64,000 nt of DNA from Chitinophagales bacterium (GCA_020636475.1 JACJXU010000003.1:239055-303054), one strand, 5' to 3'. Positions 46,235 through 56,630 are shown, counted from the first letter of the stretch. The notes: a model not told the origin generated them from the sequence alone. Numbers and translations are program-made.

Positions 46235-47323
46235 ATGGATAATACGTTAGCTAAGTTGAAAAAAGTTATTGCCCAAATTTCTACGCCCGAAGGTGCGGGA
46301 ACGGGTTTTTATTTGTCGGACTATCAGCTAATTGTAACGAATGAACATGTAGTGAAAAATTTTACGCAAGTAGTGGTGGAAATGGAGGGTCAGTCGGAAG
46401 TTTTGTTAGATGTTTGTTATTTCGATACCCTTCACGACTTGGCGTTTATTGCCGTGCCGCCCCAAACTAAGTTGCCGTCTATGTCTATTAGCGACAATAT
46501 AGCCGTGAACGAAGGCGACAAAGTAATGGCTTTGGGGCATCCTTATGGACTAAAATTTACGGCTACGCAAGGCATAGTATCGAAGGCGAAGCGATTGCAC
46601 AACAATTTGCATTATATTCAAATAGATGCGGCGATAAATCCGGGAAACAGTGGCGGACCTTTGATAAACCAAAATGGAGAAATAATTGGCATCAATACCT
46701 TTATTATAGAAGGAGGCGATAATTTGGGATTTTCCTTGCCCATACATTATGTGAAATCGGTACTCGACGAGTATATACCTTCCAAACCCAAAGTGTGCCG
46801 CCGATGCGATGCGTGTACCAATTTGGTTTTTCAGGAAACGCAAACCAACAATTACTGCCCTTATTGTGGTAGTGAAATACATTTTCCTACCGAAGAATCG
46901 GTAAAGGAAAACCAGAATAGTATTGCGCAGGAAATAGAAAAATCGTTGGAAATGCTGGAAATAAATGTAGCTTTGGCGCGGAGGGGCAGTAATAATTGGC
47001 AACTGAAACAAGGCTCGGCAATTATTAATATCAGCTATGTGCCTATGAGTGGTTACATTATTTGCGATGCCGTGTTGTGTAGGTTGGCGCGCAGCAATAT
47101 TGCTGCGCTGTATGCTTATTTGTTGGCGGAAAATATGCGTACTTCACCGAGTTTTTTCAGTGTGAACGGGCAGTCCATTATTTTGTCGGCAGTTATTTTC
47201 GACAAGTTTTTTAAGCAAGCACATTTTACCACTTTGTTGGAAAAACTGCTATACCAAGCGGATTATTACGATGATATTTTGGTGAATGAGTACGCTTGTG
47301 TTTGGAATGATGTGGAAGAGTAG
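46235..47323 (+). CDS. Trypsin-like serine protease with zinc ribbon and YbjN-like domain
   Basis: Protein of 362 residues with no signal peptide, so apparently cytosolic. The protease domain (about 5-180) has the full triad: His38 (TNEHVVKN), Asp68 (LHDLAFI) and Ser139 (NPGNSGGPL), in HtrA-like order, but no PDZ domain. A zinc ribbon follows, with Cys188, 191 and 194, and Cys208 and 211 (CRRCDAC and CPYCG). Residues about 240-355 form a YbjN-like domain (LLAEN at 296, GQSIIL at 312, ADYYDDIL at 342). I recognise no described family with this architecture. Confidence 0.85.
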   Translation: MDNTLAKLKKVIAQISTPEGAGTGFYLSDYQLIVTNEHVVKNFTQVVVEMEGQSEVLLDVCYFDTLHDLAFIAVPPQTKLPSMSISDNIAVNEGDKVMALGHPYGLKFTATQGIVSKAKRLHNNLHYIQIDAAINPGNSGGPLINQNGEIIGINTFIIEGGDNLGFSLPIHYVKSVLDEYIPSKPKVCRRCDACTNLVFQETQTNNYCPYCGSEIHFPTEESVKENQNSIAQEIEKSLEMLEINVALARRGSNNWQLKQGSAIINISYVPMSGYIICDAVLCRLARSNIAALYAYLLAENMRTSPSFFSVNGQSIILSAVIFDKFFKQAHFTTLLEKLLYQADYYDDILVNEYACVWNDVEE

Positions 47324-47517
47324 ATTTTTAGTAAAATGACATGCATGGAAAATATATGAGTCGGCAACAGCAAAGTTGTTATTTTATAATCATTTGCTCC
47401 TTAGTTTGTCATAGACTCTGACAATAATATTCCTAAACTACTGTTTGGTTATAAAGGAACGACTAAATATTCTTGTAGTTATAATTGTAAAAATTCCTTA
47501 GAAAAAACATTAATTAT

Positions 47518-48765
47518 TTAAACCAGAACAGATAACAAATGAGGCATTTCATTTAAATATTGTTCAAAAAAATTAAGTGCTTTCATTTTAGTTACTAATC
47601 GCTCCAAATCATTAGCATTGCTTAATTCTATTCCAACGATTGCTTGCCCTGTACTTCTAGAATTTTTTTTAGTATATTCAAAATGTGTAATATCGTCTGT
47701 CGGGCTGAGTACTTCAACTACAAATTGCTTTAACGCTCCGGCTCTTTGAGGAAATCTGACTATGAAATAATGTTTTAATCCTGCGTATAGTAATGCTCTT
47801 TCTTTAATTTCTTCCGTTCTTGTAATGTCATTATTACTACCACTAACTACACAAACCACATTTTTACCTTTTATCTTATTGGCATAAAAGTCCAAAGCAG
47901 CCAAGGTAAGAGCTCCTGCTGGTTCTACGACTATAGCATCTTTGTTGTATAATTTTAATATAGTTTCACATACTTTTCCTTCAGGAACAGTAATTATATC
48001 ATCTAAGGTGTTTTTACAGATATTAAAATTCAAATCCCCAACCCTACTAACGGCAGCACCATCAACAAATTTATCGATGAATTGTAAAGTAGTGTTTTTA
48101 TTATTTTGAATAGAAATCGTCATGGACGCAGCACCTTGAGGTTCAACGCCAATGATTTGTGTATTAGGAGATAATTTTTTAAAAACGGCACTCACTCCGG
48201 CAGCAATTCCACCGCCGCCAACAGGTAGAAATAAATAATCTATTTTATCCTTTTTTTGATTTAGAATTTCTAAAGCAATCGTTCCTTGCCCTTCAATGAT
48301 TTTTTCATCATCAAAAGGATGAATAAAAACGGCATTATTTTGATTGCAAAATGAAAGTGCTTCTTCCTTAGCGTCATCAAATGAATCTCCTTTGAGAATA
48401 ATGGATACATATTCACAGCCAAACATTTTGACTTGTTCAATTTTTTGCTTTGGTGTAGTATTGGGCATAAAAATCGTACCTTTTACCTTTAAATACTGAC
48501 AAGAATACGCTACACCTTGGGCATGGTTTCCTGCGCTAACACATACTATACCTCGTTCTAACTCCTTAGTAGTGAGTTGACTCATTTTATTATAAGCTCC
48601 TCGTATTTTATATGAACGTACAGTTTGCAAGTCTTCTCTTTTTAGCCATACATCTGCTTGATGTTCTTTAGAGACATTGAAATTATACGTCAATGGAGTT
48701 TCATTAATAATATGGGATAATCTTCTAGCAGCATTTTTAATATCTTCTAAATTTGGGTAATACAT
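47518..48765 (-). CDS. ilvA: Threonine dehydratase (threonine ammonia-lyase)
   Basis: PLP enzyme that deaminates threonine to 2-oxobutanoate, the first step to isoleucine; 415 residues. RSYKIRGAYNKM carries the PLP lysine, SAGNHAQGVAYSC is the Asn-loop, VGGGGIAAGVSAV binds the phosphate, and VVSGSNND follows. The C-terminal 90 residues form one ACT-like regulatory domain (FPQRAGALKQFVVEVLS), as in the short biosynthetic form. The gene is visibly more AT-rich than its neighbours and avoids GC-rich codons. It stands alone between a protease and a macroglobulin gene. Confidence 0.92.
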   Translation of the reverse strand: MYYPNLEDIKNAARRLSHIINETPLTYNFNVSKEHQADVWLKREDLQTVRSYKIRGAYNKMSQLTTKELERGIVCVSAGNHAQGVAYSCQYLKVKGTIFMPNTTPKQKIEQVKMFGCEYVSIILKGDSFDDAKEEALSFCNQNNAVFIHPFDDEKIIEGQGTIALEILNQKKDKIDYLFLPVGGGGIAAGVSAVFKKLSPNTQIIGVEPQGAASMTISIQNNKNTTLQFIDKFVDGAAVSRVGDLNFNICKNTLDDIITVPEGKVCETILKLYNKDAIVVEPAGALTLAALDFYANKIKGKNVVCVVSGSNNDITRTEEIKERALLYAGLKHYFIVRFPQRAGALKQFVVEVLSPTDDITHFEYTKKNSRSTGQAIVGIELSNANDLERLVTKMKALNFFEQYLNEMPHLLSVLV

Positions 48766-48944
48766 ATATTATATGTCTTTTTTAAGCACAATTATTTACT
48801 CGCAGCAAATATACATGTAGCTAAATTTTTAATGTAATTGAAAATAATAATTATAATTAAATGTTTTATAAAAATTATCATATTTTGTACATACTCTACA
48901 CAAAAATAATAAATCTTCTACATGAAGAATATTTTTAAATTAAA

Positions 48945-48973
48945 AAGCCCCAAAACAATATGTCTCGGGGCTT
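48945..48973 (-). terminator. Terminator of the macroglobulin gene
   Basis: AAGCCCC (48945-48951) pairs with GGGGCTT (48967-48973). On the minus strand a T-run follows, 19 bases past the stop codon of the gene at 48992. Confidence 0.75.
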
Positions 48974-48991
48974 ATGGGAAACCTAAAACAA

Positions 48992-51900
48992 CTATTCTTT
49001 TATTTCAAAACTGCTAAACGCACTCCAACCGCGCACTTCGGGATAATACATAAGTTGTACAATGCTCGGATTTACATGATACTTGCCCGGAATTTGTGCT
49101 TTTAGCAAATACGCATATTCATACTCGCCCGCGCCGAGTTGGGTAATTGTAAGCGCGTAGCGGTCATCGCGAAATTCTTTGTGCGTGTACCAATTGTTCC
49201 AGTAATAAGGATTTATTCGACCGTTTTTGTTGCGATTGTCGCTAAAGTTTTCTTCTCCTTCAATCACAAAACTGCTTTCATCGCGAATAAACTCGCAACC
49301 TGCCGGAATAGGGTCTTCTACCAACACATATTCGCGCTCGGAAGGATTTTTTATTTTCACTTTCACCAAAATATCATCGCCCGAATGAATGTCTTGTGCA
49401 TCAAGTTTCTGTTTGGTATAAATAAACTGTCCGTTTCTTTTTTCCAAGTTCAGTTTGTAATACGTGCGCGAAACCTCAAACACATTATTTTCCTTATCCG
49501 GCGCAGGTATATTTTCCGGCGAAACAAAATAACTTAGTCGGGTGGTTGTGTAAGTAGCACCGCGCCCGTTTTGGCGAATACGAATGTGGTTGTCGCCTTT
49601 TTGCAGCACAGCATATTTCGCATTTTCCGGCGGAAAACTGTGTAAAGCAGCATCTTTTTGTTGCATAAACAAGGTTTTGGCAGGTGTTGTAGCAAATACA
49701 CTTTCGGCAGAAAACTTGGAGTTGTCAATCGTTTCGCCATTCACTTCTAAATCGTAGCTCACATCTGGATTTACTTCATTTCGGATAATATCTTGTAAAC
49801 CAAAAATAACCATTGCCGTTTGGCGTGTATTGTGCCAAGCGTTGCCTTTGCGTTTGCTCATCAGCCACAAGGTTGCTTTGGGCAAAAGTGCATTGTCGGC
49901 TTGCATCATTGCAATGGCGCGCACTACTTGAGCCGTAGTTTCCACCGAATCGTCTTGCCAGTTGTAATAAAATTTCTTGCCGCCCCAATAGGTGAAGTTT
50001 CCTTCGTTGATGGCATTTTTTTCCAACCATTGCAACATTTTGCTTGCCGTAGCTTGGTCGTTGGCGTAGAGTGCCGCTTGCAGCAAAAGTGCTACTTCGT
50101 AAGCGTTGGCATCTTTAGGTAGATTATGGTCAAGGTTTTTCCACGAATTATTAATTCTGCACATATTGGCTACCATTAGCTGATACGCCAGTGTAGTGTT
50201 GTCTTTTGCTGCTTTGCTTTCCAACTGGTTTGCCAAAGATGTTTTCACCTTTTCGTACATTTTGTCATCAATTTTTAATCCTGCTTCGCGGGCAATGTGC
50301 AAGCCGTAGCAAACGTAGGCGGTCATAAACGGATGCGTTTCATCATTTTCCCACCAGCCAAAACCGCCGTCATTGTGTTGCAGTTGTTGAAGGCGTTTTA
50401 CGCCATGGTCGGTCATTTTTTGTAATTCGGAAAAAGAAACCGGACTTTTGTAAGCTGTTCCCAAGCCTTCGAGCGTATTGCCAACTACCGCAAGCGGCAA
50501 AAATCGACTCATCGTTTGTTCTACGCAACCATACGGATAACCAATAAGTTGATCCATAGAATTGAGCAAAGCGGCACTAACGGAAGGAACGGTGCTGATT
50601 TGTAATTTTACGCTGCGCGCATCGACATTTTCGGGAATAAAAATGTGCAAATCTTTTTCCTGACTGTTCAAAGCATAAACGTATTCGCCTTCGTTCATTT
50701 CAAGTCCATAAGGATTTACAGGCACTTTCAGTTGCATGGCATCGCTTTCTTCGGCGAGAGCTTGTACCGTTAGTTCCGCTTGCGGTGAAAGCATATCGGC
50801 TTTGATATTCCAATCCACTTTTTCCACTCCGTGTGCAGGAACAGCAATGGTTTTTTCGGTGCCGCTTACGCTTAATCCGTTGGCGACTAAAGTTACTTTT
50901 ACATTTTGTGCTTTAGTTAAATTATTGTGTACGGTGGTAGCGATGTACATTTCATCGTTTAACAAAAAGAAGCGCGGCGTTTCCATACGCACCAAAAGTG
51001 GTTTGTTTACAATTATTTTTGCGGCGTATTCGCCTACTTTGGTGTCGCGGGTTACTACGCGGGCGGTGCTGCGCCAAGTGGTGAGGTTGTCGGGCAATGT
51101 TATTCTTAGCGTTGCTTCGCCTTTTTCGTTGGTGCGGAGGTAAGGATTCCAGTAAATGGCATCTTTGAAATTGCTGCGCACTACCGGAATTTGTGGATTG
51201 GGCATTGCTTCGGCGGCTTTGTCTTCATTCATATTCATTTTTAATGATTTTGACATGCGCCCTCCTGCGCTCATTTCAGCCATGGGTGCTGCTCCTACAG
51301 CTACTGCATCCATTGAAACTACTTCATCTTCAACAATATACAGTGTATTAATATTCTCACCTTTTTCACTTAAATTTTTCTTCGCATCTATAGCAATATT
51401 AAGAATGGTGGTGTTGGTATTTTTTATATCAAAATCGCTTATTTCGGCACTGTGTCCTTGATAGCTGGCTTTGAAATTTGACACGGCATTAAAATTTTCC
51501 AAATGCAATTCATAGCGTCCGTCTTTGTCGCTGCGGGTGCTTTTGCCGCCATAAGTAACTTCGGCATCGGCAATGGGTTTGCCACTTTGGTTGTCCACCA
51601 CAAAGCCTACCATCCAGTATTCGTTTTTCTTTACGGAACTAATATTCGCGCCGCCCCAGCGAATCCATTGGTCATCGTCCAAAAACATACGCCTTTCAAT
51701 ATTGCCTTGATTATTGCGCAAGTAGCGCAACAAGCTCGCGGGCAACGCTACACGCGACTGATTGTAGCTATTGAACTGGTTGGCGGCAACATTGCTGTAA
51801 TAATGGTTGTCGGTTTTGTAAAAAAACTGCCTAATGTCGGGTGTGTTGTCAGGATAAAGTGCAAACAAGGCTTCGTCAACGGTACTGAGCGTTACTTCGG

Positions 51901-54094
51901 CATTGGGAACGGGTTTTCCGTTGGAGTCGGTTACTTTTAGTATTGCTGTTGCTTCAGTGGCGGGGCGGTATTCATTTTCCTTGAAAGTAAGGCTGACATC
52001 TAAAAACTGTTGCTGTGGAATTATGGTAAAATCTTCTTGCTTGTAGTAAAGCGTATTTTCGTAGATATAGACTATCGCAATGTTCATTTTGCCTTCCATC
52101 GTTTCGTCTATGGGAATTTCGTACGCAAACATACCACCTTGTCCAATGTTGTTGGTAGCGTGAACGCTTTGCATTTTGTAGTGCTTAATGCCTCTATTGC
52201 CAATGGTAAGCAGTACGTCCGTATTGTGCGGCACATACACAATCGCCGACAGTTTTTCGCCCGTATTATACACTTTTTTATCGGTGTAAATTTGGGTGTT
52301 GCCGCTTTCGGTTTCCCACCAGCGGTAGGAAGTATTTTGCACATCATACACATAAGCCGAAGTGGAGGCAGTAACTTTTTTCCCGCGATTGTCGGTGGCT
52401 TCTACTTCTAACTCATAAATTCCCACTTCCGGTATTTTATAGGAAAATACGTATTCGCCTGTTTCTTTTTGGGTCATTTTTTTATCGGAAAAAAGCAGTT
52501 TTTTATTTCTGCCACTCTGGAAGTTGTTTTCGTATTTGAAAAACTTTATTAGAATGTCCGTTTCTACGGGCTGACTGTTGAAATCGTTGGCGGCAATGAT
52601 AATTTCAAGGTTTTCATTGGGCTTGTAGTAATACTTTTTGCTCACCGCTGACAAGCTAAATTCGGTGTTGGCAACGCTGGCAGTAGCAGCACCATACACG
52701 CTTCGGCGACTTTGGTCGCGCACTTCGGCAGTTAGGCTATAGCGATAGTTGCGGTTAGCATCGGCTTTGGAAGGAAGTTTTATCAGCAACTGACCGTTTT
52801 TGTCCAATTTCCCTTCGCCACTTTGTTCTATTTCTTTGTTGGCACGATACGGATAATAGTCGCCATAGCACCAAGCCCAAGGCGAGCGATAATACCAAGG
52901 CGTATAAATTTCTTCGCGCAGGAGTTGCCAAGAAACTTCGCCATCGGCTACACCGCCGCCAAAAAAGTATTCGGCTTCAATGTTTATTTTCATTTCATCG
53001 CCCGAAACGTATTGAGCTTTATCAAAATTTACCAGCACTTCGTATTCCGGCTTTTTGTAGGCTTCTACCAAAAAACTACACCTTTGTTGGTTGTTGAAAT
53101 ACCAAGGATTTCTTTCTTGTTCGTTTGTGCTGGTCGGATAAACGTCAATGTAATATGTACCCAAGGCGGCATTTTCGGCTAACTGAATACTGTGGTCAAA
53201 GCTGCCGGTTTCGCTAAGGGCTAAGGTTTTTTTCGCAATTTCATTGCCTTGTTCATCGCTTATTTTATAGACAATACTATCTGTAAGTATGCGAATGGCA
53301 TTGCTGTTTTTTTCGCGGGCGTAGCATTTGAAAAATACCGTTTGCCCTGCTTTATAAGCCGATCGGTCAGTAAAAGTGTATAACAATAGGTTTTGGCGGC
53401 GGTAATATTGATTGAAATAGGCTTGAGAAATAACAAAATGTTTTCCGTTGGTGGCGGTTAGTAAATAGTTTCCGCCTATTTGGTCGGCAGACGAAAGATA
53501 AATAACACTATTATTGTCTGTACTTATCAATGTTTTTTGGTCTTTGGGAAAGCGAAACGTCCAGTTTTTTTGCACTTTACCATTGCTTGCATCGGCAACG
53601 TAAGCTGCCGCTTCGTCTCCTTGTTGTTTTATAATCATGCTATAAGTGCTTACAATTATCGGCACATTGGCAGATTTTCCGTTGGACATGGCTTCGAGAA
53701 TATAAATACCTTCAGGCAATTTACCTAAGTCAATACTATTGTTGTACGAGCGATTGCTAAAACTACTGTTCCAAGAACGGAGAGGACGCAATTTTTGCAA
53801 TTCAGCTTCGGGATAAGCCTCGTTTTGCAGACTTGGTGCTTCGTCTATAAAAGATTGCACGTCTGTTATTTCATACAAACTAAACTGAAATTCATTCAGC
53901 TCATTTACATTGCGGTCTCGGTTGTAATAACTATAAGCGTTAATAAATACATTTGCTTTTTCATCAGGTGAAAAAATTTTGTTCGATTGTAAATTAAATT
54001 GGCTTTGTGCTTTCAAGAACTGAATTGGTTTTAGAAAAGAAAATAAAGTGAAAAGAAAGAAAAATATGGCGGATTTTTTGAAATAGCTTTTCAT
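48992..54094 (-). CDS. Alpha-2-macroglobulin family protein with thioester
   Basis: Envelope protein of 1700 residues with a signal peptide ending near KAQ. It is the bacterial macroglobulin type: MG domains in the first half, a carboxypeptidase-regulatory-like insert (about 828-890, VVDNQSGKPIADAEVTYGGK), the A2M domain around YWNPYLRTNEKGEATLRITL, and a TED domain with the thioester motif YPYGCVEQTMSRF (about 1190, Cys-x-Glu-Gln). Such proteins trap attacking proteases by covalent reaction. The insert and a Ser/Met-rich variable loop (about 950-985) are unlike the E. coli form. A peptidoglycan glycosyltransferase partner, common elsewhere, is not nearby. Confidence 0.93.
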   Translation of the reverse strand: MKSYFKKSAIFFFLFTLFSFLKPIQFLKAQSQFNLQSNKIFSPDEKANVFINAYSYYNRDRNVNELNEFQFSLYEITDVQSFIDEAPSLQNEAYPEAELQKLRPLRSWNSSFSNRSYNNSIDLGKLPEGIYILEAMSNGKSANVPIIVSTYSMIIKQQGDEAAAYVADASNGKVQKNWTFRFPKDQKTLISTDNNSVIYLSSADQIGGNYLLTATNGKHFVISQAYFNQYYRRQNLLLYTFTDRSAYKAGQTVFFKCYAREKNSNAIRILTDSIVYKISDEQGNEIAKKTLALSETGSFDHSIQLAENAALGTYYIDVYPTSTNEQERNPWYFNNQQRCSFLVEAYKKPEYEVLVNFDKAQYVSGDEMKINIEAEYFFGGGVADGEVSWQLLREEIYTPWYYRSPWAWCYGDYYPYRANKEIEQSGEGKLDKNGQLLIKLPSKADANRNYRYSLTAEVRDQSRRSVYGAATASVANTEFSLSAVSKKYYYKPNENLEIIIAANDFNSQPVETDILIKFFKYENNFQSGRNKKLLFSDKKMTQKETGEYVFSYKIPEVGIYELEVEATDNRGKKVTASTSAYVYDVQNTSYRWWETESGNTQIYTDKKVYNTGEKLSAIVYVPHNTDVLLTIGNRGIKHYKMQSVHATNNIGQGGMFAYEIPIDETMEGKMNIAIVYIYENTLYYKQEDFTIIPQQQFLDVSLTFKENEYRPATEATAILKVTDSNGKPVPNAEVTLSTVDEALFALYPDNTPDIRQFFYKTDNHYYSNVAANQFNSYNQSRVALPASLLRYLRNNQGNIERRMFLDDDQWIRWGGANISSVKKNEYWMVGFVVDNQSGKPIADAEVTYGGKSTRSDKDGRYELHLENFNAVSNFKASYQGHSAEISDFDIKNTNTTILNIAIDAKKNLSEKGENINTLYIVEDEVVSMDAVAVGAAPMAEMSAGGRMSKSLKMNMNEDKAAEAMPNPQIPVVRSNFKDAIYWNPYLRTNEKGEATLRITLPDNLTTWRSTARVVTRDTKVGEYAAKIIVNKPLLVRMETPRFFLLNDEMYIATTVHNNLTKAQNVKVTLVANGLSVSGTEKTIAVPAHGVEKVDWNIKADMLSPQAELTVQALAEESDAMQLKVPVNPYGLEMNEGEYVYALNSQEKDLHIFIPENVDARSVKLQISTVPSVSAALLNSMDQLIGYPYGCVEQTMSRFLPLAVVGNTLEGLGTAYKSPVSFSELQKMTDHGVKRLQQLQHNDGGFGWWENDETHPFMTAYVCYGLHIAREAGLKIDDKMYEKVKTSLANQLESKAAKDNTTLAYQLMVANMCRINNSWKNLDHNLPKDANAYEVALLLQAALYANDQATASKMLQWLEKNAINEGNFTYWGGKKFYYNWQDDSVETTAQVVRAIAMMQADNALLPKATLWLMSKRKGNAWHNTRQTAMVIFGLQDIIRNEVNPDVSYDLEVNGETIDNSKFSAESVFATTPAKTLFMQQKDAALHSFPPENAKYAVLQKGDNHIRIRQNGRGATYTTTRLSYFVSPENIPAPDKENNVFEVSRTYYKLNLEKRNGQFIYTKQKLDAQDIHSGDDILVKVKIKNPSEREYVLVEDPIPAGCEFIRDESSFVIEGEENFSDNRNKNGRINPYYWNNWYTHKEFRDDRYALTITQLGAGEYEYAYLLKAQIPGKYHVNPSIVQLMYYPEVRGWSAFSSFEIKE

Positions 54095-54233
54095 ATAAAA
54101 AGTTTTTTATTTAATACTTAACTACACGTAAAAATAAGGATTGTATTGCTATGTTTGTCGTGAAAAAGTCATTTTTTTAGACCCAAATGTTTTTTTATGT
54201 TTAATTGTATAACGAATAAAATACAAAAAACAG

Positions 54234-54776
54234 ATGCAGAAAGTTAAAAACGAAGATTTAGGCAGATTAAGTGTAGCGGCATTTCAATTGAGCGAAAAAT
54301 TGCCGGTATGTGTAGTGCTGGACAATATACGAAGTGCGCTCAATGTAGGCTCGGTGTTTCGCTCTTGCGATGGTTTTGCCACAACAAGTATTTATTTGTG
54401 TGGTATTACGGCACAGCCGCCGCATAAAGAAATTCACAAAACTGCTATTGGCGCTACCGAAAGTGTAGCGTGGCAGTATTTCGACAATACTTCCGCCGCA
54501 TTGATACATTTACGGCAAGAAGGCTATCGTATTTTTGCCATTGAGCAAGCGATGCCGCGCATTTGGTTGCAAGATTTTAAAGTTTTACCCCATGAAAAAT
54601 ATGCTTTTGTTTTTGGCAATGAAGTAGCGGGCGTTTCGGAAGAAGCACTACAATTTTGTGAAGCCTGCATAGAAATTCCGCAAATGGGCACCAAACATTC
54701 GTTTAACATTTCGGTAAGTGCTGGCATTGTTTTATGGGATTTTTACAGTAAGTATTTGCAAAATAAAAAGCCTTGA
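54234..54776 (+). CDS. TrmH/SpoU family tRNA/rRNA 2'-O-methyltransferase
   Basis: SPOUT methyltransferase of 180 residues. Motif 1 is NIRSALNVGSVFRSCDG, motif 2 is FVFGNEVAGVS and motif 3 is IPQMGTKHSFNISVSAGIVL, forming the knotted AdoMet site. It lacks the N-terminal substrate-binding domain of longer paralogues, so it resembles TrmL/short SpoU proteins. The RNA target cannot be deduced. A terminator overlaps the end of its coding sequence. Confidence 0.9.
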   Translation: MQKVKNEDLGRLSVAAFQLSEKLPVCVVLDNIRSALNVGSVFRSCDGFATTSIYLCGITAQPPHKEIHKTAIGATESVAWQYFDNTSAALIHLRQEGYRIFAIEQAMPRIWLQDFKVLPHEKYAFVFGNEVAGVSEEALQFCEACIEIPQMGTKHSFNISVSAGIVLWDFYSKYLQNKKP

Positions 54777-54796
54777 GATTTTTTCTCAAGGCTTTT
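54766..54796. terminator. Bidirectional terminator, trmH-like gene and aqpZ
   Basis: AAAAGCCTTGAGA (54766-54778) pairs with TCTCAAGGCTTTT (54784-54796), with a 5-base loop. The stem begins inside the stop region of the methyltransferase gene (TGA 54774-54776). Aquaporin is convergent. Confidence 0.85.
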
Positions 54797-54829
54797 TACG
54801 ATAGTGTGTATTTTTTCTAAAAGCATCAA

Positions 54830-55519
54830 TTAGTCCTTTTGTGGAGAAATGGTTTTATATACAAAACCCGCCACAATAGCACCTAAAATGGGTGCGAGCC
54901 AAAACAACCACAACTGAGTAATTGCCCAACTACCATCAGCAAAAAACGCCTGACTGGTACTGCGTGCAGGATTTACGGAAGTATTGGTAACAGGAATGCT
55001 TATCAAGTGAATCATTGTAAGACACAAACCGATAGCAATTCCTGCGAAACCTTTGGGAGCGTAATTGTGCGTAGTACCCAAAATTACAAACAAGAAAATA
55101 AAGGTCAATACAAACTCTGTAACAAAAGCAGACAGCATACTATAACCTCCCGGAGAATGTTCGCCATAACCATTGGAGGCAAATCCTCCGGCAACAAAAC
55201 CACTTTTTCCACTGGCAATAAGATACAATACCGCCGCTCCGGCAATAGCACCCAATACTTGGGCAATAATGTAAGGCAATAAATCTTTCGAGTTAAATCT
55301 TCCTCCAGCCCAAAGTCCAAGAGATACGGCGGGATTTAAGTGACAACCCGAAATATGACCGATAGCATACGCCATCGTCAATACTGAAAGACCAAAAGCT
55401 AAGGCTACGCCTACAAAGCCGATTCCCAGTTCGGGAAATGCTGCGGCTAAAACTGCACTGCCACAACCTCCAAGCACCAACCAAAAGGTGCCAATAAATT
55501 CTGCAATTAGTTTGTTCAT
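54830..55519 (-). CDS. aqpZ: Aquaporin Z
   Basis: MIP-family water channel of 229 residues with six membrane helices. The two half-helix motifs are [16 protein letters not shown] and [15 protein letters not shown], that is NPA twice. The Arg after the second NPA is the selectivity-filter residue. Its start [20 protein letters not shown] is typical of AqpZ, and the narrow-pore pattern favours water over glycerol. Confidence 0.94.
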   Translation of the reverse strand: MNKLIAEFIGTFWLVLGGCGSAVLAAAFPELGIGFVGVALAFGLSVLTMAYAIGHISGCHLNPAVSLGLWAGGRFNSKDLLPYIIAQVLGAIAGAAVLYLIASGKSGFVAGGFASNGYGEHSPGGYSMLSAFVTEFVLTFIFLFVILGTTHNYAPKGFAGIAIGLCLTMIHLISIPVTNTSVNPARSTSQAFFADGSWAITQLWLFWLAPILGAIVAGFVYKTISPQKD

Positions 55520-55719
55520 AAATTTTTGATTTGAAATGAGTAAAAAATTATCCTTAGTTAGGATATAGGACTATATTACCAAACCGAGTTTTAACGGCTT
55601 AATATGATTTGTGACGCAATTTCGCTAATAAGTTACTAATGTAAGAAGTATATTTTTTAGGAGAAAATAAAAAATATTTTCTGTATAAAAAGCTGACGGT
55701 AAACTAATGGAAAGGTGGA

Positions 55720-56544
55720 TTAGAAACCTTTATTGTTTTTGGCTTCCATAGCGTATTTGTATTCCTTAATGGCACGATAAATAGCTGAGGCAATATAGTC
55801 CTGCCCTTGTTCGCTACGCAAATAGTTTTCTTCTGTTTTGTTGGTCAAAAAACCACATTCTATCAGCACACTGGGCATAGTAGTTTTGTACAATACCAAA
55901 AATCCGGCTTGTTTTACGCCCAGACTGTTGCGCCCGGCGCGCTCGGCAAATTGGTCTTCAATAAGTTTTGCCAAATACAAACTCTGATCCACGTGTGCAC
56001 TCTGAAACAAAGACAACATAATGTGTGTTTCCGGCGAGTTTGGGTCGAAACCATCGTAATTGTTCAAAAAATTATCCTCTTGCAAAACCACCGCATTTTC
56101 GCGCAGTGCTACATCTAAGTTTGCTTCGTTGCGGTGCGTACCCATTACATACGTTTCCGTACCTTGCAGCGATTTGTTGGAAATAGCGTTGCAGTGAATA
56201 GATACAAATAAATCTGCTTTATTGCGGTTGGCAATTTCGGCGCGTTCGTGCAATTCGATAAATTCATCACTGTCGCGGGTGTAAATTACTTTCAGATCGG
56301 GCACATATGTTTGAAGATAATTGCCCACTTTTTGGGCAATGCTAAGGGTTAGCGTTTTTTCCAAAGAAGAAGCACCACTACAGCCTTGGTCTTTGCCGCC
56401 GTGTCCTGCATCAATTACAATAGTATGCACCGCATTATTGCCTTGCGCCATTATATAGGAAGGATACCACAAACTAATAAAATAATGAAAAAAGCGCGCG
56501 ATGAAAAATGCGGAAAAAAGTTTTGTCCATTCGGATACGTGCAA
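55720..56544 (-). CDS. N-acetylmuramoyl-L-alanine amidase (Amidase_3)
   Basis: Zinc amidase that cuts the bond between muramic acid and L-alanine in peptidoglycan. IVIDAGHGGKDQG gives the first His, then ELHERAEIANRNKADLFVSI with HCNA the further ligands, and PSVLIECGFLTNKTEE the catalytic Glu. The annotated start is a TTG (56544), because residues 9-33 read as a signal segment (LFSAFFIARFFHYFISLWYP); the ATG at 56451 would remove it. It is divergent from the LptD gene. Confidence 0.88.
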   Translation of the reverse strand: MHVSEWTKLFSAFFIARFFHYFISLWYPSYIMAQGNNAVHTIVIDAGHGGKDQGCSGASSLEKTLTLSIAQKVGNYLQTYVPDLKVIYTRDSDEFIELHERAEIANRNKADLFVSIHCNAISNKSLQGTETYVMGTHRNEANLDVALRENAVVLQEDNFLNNYDGFDPNSPETHIMLSLFQSAHVDQSLYLAKLIEDQFAERAGRNSLGVKQAGFLVLYKTTMPSVLIECGFLTNKTEENYLRSEQGQDYIASAIYRAIKEYKYAMEAKNNKGF

Positions 56545-56557
56545 TGATTTTATTATA

Positions 56558-56565
56558 CAAAATTA
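56558..56565 (-). promoter_or_regulatory. -7 element TAATTTTG of the amidase gene
   Basis: Match to TAnnTTTG on the minus strand, 13 bases before the TTG start. This close distance supports use of the TTG only with a very short leader; otherwise it supports the ATG 107 bases away. Confidence 0.4.
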
Positions 56566-56630
56566 TACTTTTTTTCATTTTTTTTGCAAATACTATTTAC
56601 AAATAATAGTTAATAACGTCTTATTTTACT

